Source: Brachypterus glaber
Lineage: Eukaryota > Arthropoda > Insecta > Coleoptera > Kateretidae
Direction of reading: 5' to 3'
Length of the DNA: 64,000 bases
Assembly (NCBI GenBank): GCA_958510825.1
Contig: OY294046.1
Location: 48,155,794 to 48,219,793, forward strand
Position numbers and translations under genes: made by a program. Of the stretch, positions 32,701 to 44,600 are shown in pieces. Position 1 is the stretch's first letter, and each line of letters opens with the position of its first letter. The notes below the pieces were generated by a model. That model saw only the letters and a program-made list of their open reading frames with translations. It searched no databases and was not told the DNA's origin.

Positions 32701-35595
32701 ACAAATATTGTCAACACTGACAACTGCATTGTTTGTAAACAATTATTCAATTTACACTAGATTTTCTATCTTGTTTTTTTTTTTGGATCCAACTGTACAC
32801 TCTGCAAACTAATATTCACCACTGCAACACCGGAAGTAACAATATTAGGCTTCCTATGTTACGACTGGAAAGCAGCAGGTTGGTTCAAATTTCTTTGGTA
32901 CAATTTTTTTTAACCATTCCGTCAAAAACTTACCTCTAAATGCGTTTAAACGAAATTTAAGAAATTACCTTTTGCAGAAGGCTTTTAAAAGCGGGGAAGA
33001 ATTTTTAAATAGCAATTTAAGCGATCTCGTTTAACGCTTTAATTTTATGTTATTGTAATGTCCCTTATTTGATTTTAATTTATTATATTTTGACGAATGT
33101 AAACTCTGTATCATGATTAAATAAATGAAAAAAAATGAATGAAAATTGTTTTACCGCTTCTAACAATAATAACCGACAATAAAACTATTAGGATTCTGTA
33201 TTTTAGTAACTTTTTTGCTTACCACTTTTCTCTGCACCTTGATGCAGCAAACTGTGATCGGGGTTATTATCAATTTTAAACAGTTTGTCTGGAATGTCTT
33301 CATTGTATTCACTAGACTTTCGTTTTCTGTTATTTTCCTGGTGATTAAGATTTGGTATGGGCGTGTGTAATTGGTTGTCCGGTAGGTGGTGCTCGGGGTG
33401 CATGGTTCTCCGATCCTCAGAGGGTTCTCGTTTGCGTTTTTTGGACCCGCCCATTTCGACCAGCGATTTTTCCTCCACGTTTTTTTTCGTCAGGTTTAGG
33501 AAGTGCTCACGAATCTTAAAAACAGGAAAATTGTTAATATAGGGTTACTCTGTCCTTATTAATAAAAGTATTTTAAATCGTTTTTTTTAAGTACTTACAG
33601 ATTCAATCCTGTCCTCATCAGTTCGTTTATCTTCCACTTTATTGTCATTATTGGTATTTTCCAATCTCTCTTTAGCCAACTTTTCTTCCTCTGCTTGAAT
33701 GAATGGTTTTACAAGTTTATAACGTTCGAAAGGACCCAAAAATTTAATATCTTTTAACTTTTTATCCACTTCAGCCTAAAAAATAAACATTTTTAAAAAA
33801 TTTTTTTCTGAAATTTTTTGTTTTTCGATTTTTGTTTTCATTTTTTTTATTTTTTTGTAACTAAAGGGAAAATGTTCTTTCGTTAACAACATACTGTATG
33901 TTTTTAGGAATGCCCAATACCACCAGGTTTCATTAAGAAAATACAACAAAAAAAAACGAATTTTACACTTTTAAACATATTAGCCCCCCAAACCCCCCGA
34001 GATATTCATATAAACAAGTCCTGGTAAAAAAATCAACCTTTTAGGTACTAAGTTATCATTTCCCCAGAAAAAATTATAAAAAAAAACAAGACTAAGAGAA
34101 AAAAAATAGAATCGCAATACTTTTTCTTTGGGATTTGTCATTTACCTCATTATCAGAGCTTTCTGGAGTATCAAAAACAGAATACGCCGAGGACTTCTTT
34201 TCTATTTCATTGGCCAATGTTGTAAATAGTGGTAAATTTAAATTGCCCTTAAGAATGGTCGGCAAATCGTCCCTGAATTCGTTGGATTTCGTCAAATCGT
34301 GCGGACAATTTAAGGGACTGTCTATGTTTATTTTTGACATCGTTTTGTTGCTGCCTCTAGCTCTTGTGTCATCTTGCAAAATAGGCTAAAATTTTAATAT
34401 CACAACACAATATTTTTATGAATAATGTTCAAATTAAATTGTATAAAATATGTTTTAACTTTTTATTAGGGAACGTTCAAGTATTACGTAACGCAAAATG
34501 TACCAAAATTCATACACTTCATACCTCGGTTCTCACGTTATTGAAGTCTGTAGAGATTTCATATTTTGGCTACACCCCCCTAACACACCCCCTATTAGGG
34601 GGGGTAGCCGAAATATGAAATCTCTGTAACCTATAATAACGCGAGAACCGGGGTATGAAGTGTATGAATTTTGGTACAATTTGCTGCCTCTAGCTCTTGT
34701 GTCATCTTGCAAAATAGGCTAAAATTTTAATATCACAACACAATATTTTTATGAATAATGTTCAAATTAAATTGTATAAAATATGTTTTAACTTTTTATT
34801 AGGGAACGTTCAAGTATTACGTAACGCAAAATGTACCAAAATTCATACACTTCATACCTCGGTTCTCACGTTATTGAAGTCTGTAGAGATTTCATATTTT
34901 GGCTACACCCCCCTAACACACCCCCTATTAGGGGGGGTAGCCGAAATATGAAATCTCTGTAACCTATAATAACGCGAGAACCGGGGTATGAAGTGTATGA
35001 ATTTTGGTACAATTTGCGTTACGTAATACTTGAACGTTCCCTTATATATTTTATATTATTTTTTAATTTTAAATGAACTAGAAGATAAATTGCTAGCCTG
35101 GAATACTGCCGTTCTAAGCTGAAAGGTCCTATCTACATAGGTTTAACATATACAGATAGGACCTTTCAGCTTAGCAAGGCAGAATATGCCAGTGGTTAAT
35201 ACTGGTAACAAAAAAAACAGTTCACTGGCTTTAATTGTTAGGGTCACTTCATCTGTACTTGGTCTGTTTTTGCTCTGGTTTTCGTTTTTTTTCTTCCAAA
35301 AAAAAGCCAAGTCCAAAACCGAAAACAAACGAAAGAGAACAAAAGGACAAAGTAAGACTAAGATGAAGTGACCCTATTAATTGTTCCTTCCACTCAATTA
35401 GTATTAGTATTTATTTATAGTGAACTAAGGACCTTCCTACCAAGGTATTTTATGCCTTACAAAGTTTTAAGTAAGTAAGTAAGTAAGTAATATTTATTGT
35501 TCATCAGAATAAAGATTCTATTATTAAGATATAATATATATATATATATATATAAGGTCATTACATATTATGTAATAACCTTATCAATATTATAG

Positions 35596-35641
<46 letters not shown>

Positions 35642-38600
35642 TATTAGAAATAATAATAACAATAATAATCATATTAACAATATTAGAAATATTACAAAGG
35701 TGTGAAGATATTATGATTACGCTTATTCGTTAAGTGCAAAAGCCCTTAATTTAAATATATTGGATAATGTTTTATATAGTAGTTTAATATGGGTAATATT
35801 TGACAATATATCATGAAAATCTACGGATTGAGTCACAAAAAGTTCTCACCTTAAAGGGCTGTATAGACACGAAAAAATTATATGAAATAGACTTTCTGGG
35901 ACATGTTTGTTGCATACTGTACACAATTTATTTTGCGACCAAGAATAGGATATATTATTTAGATGTAAATAACAATAATTATCATTTGAGCAACGTAATT
36001 GTGCTAGAAACACCTTTAAGTTCTGTGGTACATTTACTTTATAATTTAAAGCTTGTAGGAATTTATACTGTGTACAAGTTACAGATAATAGGATTCGGGT
36101 TGTATCATCAAATTTATTCTTAAACATGCAACGGTCTATTATGATTTCTATATCTTTTCTGGTTTGTATCTCACTAAGACTAATATCAGGTAAAAACTGG
36201 CAGAGCGCGTATTTTAATTGTGAGTACCAATTATATTTAACTTGATTAGTGGGTGCAGTGTCTAAATACATTAGGTATTCCAAAATTACAAATGAATACC
36301 TGTAATTTGGTAGATTTTTTACTCTTAGGTAGAAGTTCAGAGCTAATTTTAAAACCTGTAAACTAATCATATATAAATTAAATTCATTTCTTACTAAGTA
36401 ACCTGGAGTATTTTTTTGCAAAAACCAAAGACTTTAAACAAATTTTTGCTGGATTACCTCAAATTGATCAAGATATCTTAAACCCCAAACACTTACCGAG
36501 TACATAATCGTAGGTAAAACAACAGAATTAAAAAGTTTAAGCCTACCTTCCCAGTCTGTTAGCTTGGTTTTGAAAATTAGACTTTTTGTGGCACCAATAC
36601 ACATATTTGCTTTACTTAATCGCGATTCCAGAGCTTCATTAAATATACAATTAAATTTAAAGGGAATTCCTAAGTATGTGTACGAGTTAACCTGTTCTAT
36701 AATATTTCCGTCATAGTAAAAATTATGCATGGTAACTTTCGGGGATTTTCGAAATACTACAATTTTTGTTTTACGTATGTTAAGTTTAAGTTGTTTTACT
36801 TTGTTATATTTTTGTAAAATATTTATACTCTTTTGCAGGTTGCCTTACAAAGTTAAATATTGGAATAATTAAAAATTTAAATTGAATCTTTATTATGCTT
36901 ATAAAACAAAAAAATAAACCTTTAAGTCAAGAGGTATCAATAAAATTTAATGATACAGATTTAGCCAAAGTCAGCAAATATAAGTACTTAGGACTTTTGA
37001 TTGATGAGAAGTTATCATGGGAAAGCCATATCAACAATGTCATAAAAAAGATTGTTCCGTTCATAGGGGCCTTAAACCGTTGTTCTCATTTTTTAAATTT
37101 AAGAAGTAAGAAGTCGGTTTACTACTGTTTAATTGAGTCAAATCTAAGATATCTTCTACCTTGTTGGGGTAATGCTACTAAAAATTTGATGGAAAAAGTA
37201 CAAACAACACAAAATAAAGCTATTAAAGTAATTTATGGTTATAATTACCTTACCCCAACAGTGACTATCTTTGCAGAAACTCGACTACTTAACATCCAAA
37301 AGTTAAAGCAACTTGACTCAATAAAACTTATTCAAGGAATTATCCATAAAACTAGTAAGTCAAATAGATCACTGGAGAATGTGTCGCAAATACATCAGCA
37401 TCAAACAAGAGCTAGAGAAAATTTTAGAAATCCTCTACGTAAAACTAAGAAAACCCAAAAATCACCTATATATGTTGGAACATCAGAATACAATAAAATA
37501 CCAAATGAAATAAAAATTATATTAAACAATAAAAAAAATTTAATTATAATCTAAAAATGTACCTGTTAAACTCAAGTATTATTAATCAAAATATGTATAT
37601 ATTATATTCTATATTGTTAAAAAAAAGACATTGTAATTATATTTAGTAGCTAGGCCTTGTTATCAGTTATGTAACTGTTTTTTGAGGTCATTTATAAATT
37701 AAAAAAAAATAATACCAATTTTCTTACCTTTTCTAATGACTGGTCTCTAGCTTTAAGTACCACACTGTGTAATTCCAACAAGTTTGACCTTACCAATGGT
37801 GGAATAGGGTTGCAGCAAGCCAAAATTCCCTGCATCTCTCTAGGTAAACTTTCAGATATTTGTAACAGCATGTGGTTGGGCAAAACGTATCTAAAAAAAT
37901 AAAGTTTTAAAAGTTATGAAAGCTTTCCCTAAAAATTCTCAATATAATAATAATAATAATACTTTATTAAATCCAAGAAACATTAAATGTTTATACAGGA
38001 CACTCTGATAAGTTATTTTGTTACATTACTAATTTTTAAACTGAACAATACTTAATTATACATGACAATACTATGGTCTGTTTTTTTAAGCAAGATAGTA
38101 AATTAAAAATCGCACAGTAAATATTTTTACAACAGGTTTGAATAGTATATGTTGTGTATAGAATGTAGTTATGTTTTATAATATAAACGCAGTATATTCG
38201 GAAATCCAATATTCGAATCTGTTTTGAAAATATTCACTGTGCGATTTTTAATTTACTATTTACATAGGCACTTAGTGCTACTAAGAGTGCCGATGTATTG
38301 AAATCTTCGCCGAAAAGTCAAAATCTTTGACCACGTTTTTTTCACATTTCTCGACGTTTTAGACCATTCTGAGTCGAAATCAGTAAAAAAAAATTGCATC
38401 CGTCTGTCTGTCTGGGTGTAAACTCTGTAACTCCATTTCTACATGAGATATCGACTTGCGGTTTTTTTGCATATTGTTTCTTATCGTATTCCGAAGAGCG
38501 TTTTTTGTTTATAATTAAGGCAATTATTATTGTATTTGGTTAATTTAGCACTTATATAAAAGATAATTTTAAACTGGTCAAAAAATTTTATAAACAACGT

Positions 38601-41600
38601 TTTCTTAAAACGCTTTGTTTTCGAGATATTGGCGTTTAAAGCAGTAAAAGGTTTTTTAGCATATCTCACATATAAAGAACTTTCACTTTGGGTTAGACCG
38701 TGTTAATGGATTTTCACTTGGAAAGTGAAAATCCATTAACACGGTCTAAACCCGAAAGTGAAAGTTCTTTATATCTTAATGGCCGTGAAAGCTTAAAATC
38801 TAAAATATCTCACATATTTATAACCCGATTTCAAAAAATTATATTTTAAATAAAAGCTCTTAATTATACATGACAATACTATGGTCTGTTTTTTTAAGCA
38901 AGATAGTAAATTAAAAATCGCACAGTAAATATTTTTACAACAGGTTTTTAAGCTCATCTAGTCTGCTTGATGAAACAGACCACAACAGTTAAAATACACA
39001 TTATTAATATATTTAAATTTAAATATACAGGGTTATTCACGGAAGTGGCCTATTAAACGTTTATGGAGAACCAATAACTTTGAAAGTCTGCTAATTTGCA
39101 CTTTGGGGTTTTTGAATATGGCCTATCGATTAAAAATATTTTCATGCTTGTGCCACTTCCGGTTGTACCGGAAGTGGCACTTAACTTTGAGTTTTTAAAT
39201 GGAACACCTCATATATTTTTTAATTTTTAAAATTTGCATTAAATTTGCTTTATTTTGATGTATAATACTTCATGTCTATCTTCAGTAGTTTTTGTGTTAT
39301 TCAAGTTTTTAGCGAAAAATAAGTAAATTCAAGCACCCCTAAAAACAATAATTTCTCCTTGATTTTTTCAATTGGAGAAAAGATGTTTTGTGTTTTGCTC
39401 AATGAAGCTTAAACGAATTATCCTATGCTAAAATGGAACCCAAAAATTATACAGGGTGTCTGAAAAAGCAGGTCAAATCTAACAAATTTAATATAGCCAT
39501 AACTCATTTTTTTTAAATGGCACCCTACATTTTTTTATTTGGTAAAATAGAGAATTCAATTTGCTTTAAAATAAGTATAGGATACCCTATACCTAACTTT
39601 AACCGTTTTTGAGCTATTTGCAAATTATTGTGAAACAGCCGTATTTCTGTTAAAATTTGTTATATTTTATAAAATAGGCCAGAAAAATTAATCGATTTTT
39701 ATTTATTTACCTTAAAGATCATTATATTTACCTTAAAACTGGATTTTCATGCGCCCAGTAGTGTACATTTCTTCTGTTAAAAATACCCTGTTGAGAAAAT
39801 TTAGCCTCGTCCGTCCAAATTTTTCTTTTTAAAAAGTTTGGTTTTTCTTGAATATTTATCAAAAGATTTTCACAAAAGTCCACTCTATTTTGAAAATCAT
39901 TAGGTTTTAAGGCCTGTATTTTTTGCTTTTTGTAATCGTGCATCTTGTGGTTTTTTAAAATTCTTTGGATGCTTGAATAGGAAATTCCCAAGTCGTAACT
40001 AGCTGCAGGAATTGAGGCATGTGGATATACATAAAAGTAACCCAAAACATTGACTTCGTTATTTTCGTTGTTTGTAATTGGTTTCGTAAGAGATTTCACT
40101 GCATTTTCTTTTCCAAATTGCGAAAATTTTTTGTGTATTCTTCTAAATTTTTTACATGACATTCTTGGTAAATCAGGATATTTTGTATTAAAGTTTCTGC
40201 AGGTTCTACTAATTATTTTATCATTTTCACCAAAAATAGCAAATAAATCCAAAATAACAGGGTAAGAATAAGCCTCTGCCATTATTTTACACTAATTTAT
40301 CACGATAAGAACGATAACATTTAGGTTAAAAGAAATAAAAACACAATACAATTTTAAAAATTTACGTAATTGCAGAAATACTGCAAAATACTCCTTTTTC
40401 ACATTAATTTGCAAATAGCTCGAAAACGGTTAAAGTTAGGTATAGGGTATCCTATACTTATTTTAAAGAAAATTGAATTCTCTATTTAAAAAAATAAAAA
40501 AAATGTAGGGTGTCATTTAAAAAAAAAGAGTTATGGCTATTTTAATTTTGTTAAGTTTGACCTGCTTTTTCAGACACCCTGTATAAATTTTGGATTCCAT
40601 TTTAGATTAGAATGATTCGCTTAACCATCATTGAGCAAAATACAAAACAACTTTTCTTCAATTTAAAAAATCAAGGAGAAATTATTGTTTTTAGGGGTGC
40701 TTGAATTTGCTTATTTTTCGCTAAAAACTTGAATAACTCAAAAACTACTGGAGATAGACATAACGTGTTATACATTAAAATAAAGCAAATTTTATGCAAA
40801 TTTTAAAAATTAAAAATATATGGGGTGTTCCATTTAAAAAATTAAAGTTGAGTGCCACTTCCGGTACAACCGGAAGTGGCACAAGCATGAAAACATTTTA
40901 ATCGATTGCCCATATTCAAAAACCCCAAAGTGCAAATTAGCAGACTTTCAAAGTTATTGGTTCTCCATAAACGTTTAATAGGCCACTTCCGTGAATAACC
41001 CTGTATTAAGACATTGATTGTTACTAACTAAAAAAAATACACATATGACACAATTTACATTGCTAAGGACCCATTTGTAAGTATACAAAGTATACAATTA
41101 CATTTTATTACACCAGTAAAGAATAGATTAATATAAAGGTTATAACCTTTAATTTAATCATAATTTCTTCAACTAATAAAGCCACAAAAATATATTTATT
41201 ACATCTTTAACCCCTTGACGAACCACTTTTTTTCGGAAGAGTGGTTAACTTTTCAACAATTCGGCAAAATACAGGGTTATTCAAGGAAGTGGTCCATTAA
41301 AAGTTTATGGAGAACCAATAATTTTAAAAATCTGATATTTTTCACTTTGGAGTTTTTGAATATGGCCGATTGATTAAAAATATTTTCATACCTGTGCCAC
41401 TTCCGGTTGTACTGGAAGTGGAACTCAACTTTGATTTTTTAAATGGAAAACCCTATATATTTTTTAATTTTCATTAAATTTGCTTTATTTTTATTTGCAA
41501 CCCTTTATGTCTAGCTCTGGTAGTTTATGAGTTATTCAAGTTTATAGCGAAAAACTAGCGAATTCAAGCACCCCTAAAAAAAATATCTTTCCTTGATTTT

Positions 41601-44600
41601 TTAAATTAGAGAAAAGTTCTCCAATTTAAAAAATCAAGGAGAAATTAACCTTTTTAGGGGTGCTTGAATTTGCTAATTTTTCGCTAAAAACTTGAATAAC
41701 TCGAAGACTACCAGAGATAGACATAAAGTGTTACACATCAAAATAAAGCAGATTAAATGCGAATTTTAAAAATTAAAAAATATATAGGGTGTTCCATTTA
41801 AAAAATCAAAGTTGACGCCACTTCCGGTACAACCGGACACAAGCATGAAAATATTTTTAATCGATTGGCCATATTCAATAACCCCAAAGTGCAAAATATC
41901 AGATTTTTAAACTTTTAATAGACCGCTTCCATGAATAACCCTGTAAAAGTCGCCCGAGTTAACTCGGGCAAGCGGAAAAGAGCCAACCTACTGTAAAAAA
42001 GTTAACTCGGGTGAGTGTGTTAAGGGGTTAATGATTCTTTTACAATACATTAGAATTCTAATAGTTTTAGGATGTAAACATACACAAGGGTCATAGAGCA
42101 ATATACTGCCATGATAAAGTAAAGGGCAGTAAGTGACATTGGTCAATAGCAGCGTTTTCAAAATATTACATCAGGATTGACGTGAAGATCTGCTATGTGC
42201 AAATTTCACTTACTGCCCTTCACAATATACTAAAAATGCAAAACCTTTTTGACTCACTAACAAGTGTACTGTTCTATTTTTAACACTCACTAAGATAAAG
42301 GGAAGTCTAAAATTTTGCACATTTTTAATATATTGCTCAACTATGACCCTGCATATCATGAAATATTATTTTAAACTTTTTACTATCAAATCCGCGTTAT
42401 AAAATCATATATTTAATGATTCTTTTAACAATAAATATGTTACTTCTAATAGGTTTAAAATCTAAACATACGCACGGGTCATAGTTGTGCAGCACATTAA
42501 AAATGCGCAACCTTTTAGACTCACTAACGAGCGTACCATTGTATTTTTAGAATTCACTAAGATATGGGGAAGTCCAAGAGTTTGCTCATTTTTAATATAT
42601 TGCTCAACCTGTGCATATGATGAATTATGAAATATTATTTTAAACTTTTTACTATCAAATCCGCATTATAAAATCGTATCTTTAATGATTCTTTTCACAG
42701 TAAATATGTTACTTCTAATAGGTATAAAATGTAAATATACACACGGGTCATGGGCGCCGGACTTTACAGCGAAAAACCAACCGCGAAGACCATTACCGCG
42801 CAGTCCATTACCGAGATCGCCATTACCGCGACAAGCCATTACCGTGCATGTCCTTTACCGCGAAGACCATTACCGCGCAGTTCATTACCACGAACGGTCT
42901 TTACCGCGTATGACTTTTACAGCGAAAATCGTTATACATTATTTTTATTTTATGTAAGGGTATTTCCGTGGGATTAATGGCAGTTTGGGTTGGTTAGTTT
43001 TGGTTTAGATTTTTATTGATAAAGTGGAACGTTTACTAAATGTACCCATATATCTGTGTTTGGTTTTTTTATGTGTTTTTTTTTTTAAATTTATATCGAC
43101 TGATTTGTATAAATCTCTGATTAATAATCAGTTTAGTATGAATCGTCATGTCGATCGAAATAATGAAAAGTGCTAGGGGCAAAGACCTCGCTGTATATAA
43201 ACATTTCATATACAGGAAAGAATAGACTTTAAAAAATAAAAAAAAGTGCGTAAATTAGGACATGCTTTGTTGCAAGGGGCGTTTGCATACTTCGGATGGA
43301 AATATTTTAAAGGAAACTAGTAAATGCCACAACCCTGACCCAGCAGCTATATTAGTTAGAACTGTTTGATTGTTTTCTGCAAAATGTTTATTTTTTTATT
43401 TAATCTTTTTTTCTCCAAAAAAAATTAAAATAATTATGCGCGGTTATGGTTTTCGCAGTAAAGTTCATGCGCGGTATTGAGCCCTTCGCTGTTATTTTCT
43501 TCGCGGTAAATTATATGCGCGGTAAAGTCCATGCGCAGAAACGGTGGCGCGGTAACGGTGGCGCGGTAACGGTTTCGCGGTAAAGGACTGCGCTGTAAAG
43601 ACCCCTACTCCGGGTCATAGTTGAGCAATACATTAAAAATGCGCAGCCTTTTAGACTCGCTAAAAAGCGTAGTTATATTTTAAGAATTCGCAAAGTCTAA
43701 AAGTTTTAATGTACAGATCATAACACATTTTTACTTACCCTGTACTTTCATCCTCCTCTCTGGAAATGGTATCCCTCCACTTAAATAGCTCTTTCAAGGC
43801 ATATAATTGCCTATTGTCAAACATTCTTTTGCTTTTTCTGTAAAAGTCCATGTGACTCTCTTCAGTTAGTACTGGTCTGAAATACCTCTAAAAACAGAAT
43901 ATTAAACTTTTACTACAATAGAAACGTATTAAATAACTAGGGAAAAAAGTAGATGTACTTTCTACACTACAGAATTTTCGGTCACCGCAAAATATTCACA
44001 GGAGCGTAAAAACCACTTTACTGTCGAGTAATGTACATATTTTTCATATAAAGTAAAAGACCGCAGAAAAAAATAATAAAAATACTGCACCTTTTTACAA
44101 ACTTCAGTGCTTCTCTGCATTACAGCCCGAATCAAGTTGTCTTGGCCATTAGCCTTGTCTATCAGTTCTTTTTTCAAGTTTTGATAAATGTATAATAAAT
44201 AATGAGTGTCCTCTCTTGCATATGATTTCAACTCTTCAGGTAGTGGTCTGATTCTCCAATCCGCCAGTTGAAATTGCTTGTTTGGTGTCAATTTACAGTA
44301 ACGTTGCATGAGATAGGATAAAGATAGGCCTGATAATTCAAGTAGTTTGCAGGCTTGGTGGGTATCAAACATGTTTACAACGTATATTGATAAGTCCCGT
44401 TGAAGCCATTTAATATCCATGTCTGCTCCATGAAATACCTAGAGAAAACAGCCCTAGTAACAATTTTTGTTAAGTCTTGAGCAAGTCTGGCTCAAGATTC
44501 TTGATCAAGTAACTGCATCAAGATTTTGACAATTCTGGCGCAAGATACTGTTAACAGATTCTTGCTCAATAATTGTCAAAGAATTTCTACAGATACTTTG

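Larger units (their letters stand above)
39029..41003. mobile_element. Foldback element (CAGGGTTATTCACGG ends) carrying an inserted Tc1-like element
   Basis: Ends CAGGGTTATTCACGGAAGTG and CACTTCCGTGAATAACCCTG are flanked by TA. Inverted arms of about 420 bp reach inward (CACTTCCGGTTGTACCGGAA, TCAAGCACCCCTAAAAACAA) to the ends of the inner element at 39452-40581. An uninterrupted relative is at 41272-41943. Confidence 0.8.

Noticed and set aside
34418..34951. Two identical 66-codon open frames
   Set aside because: They are the same chance frame copied by the 333 bp duplication; the sequence is intron plus MITE.
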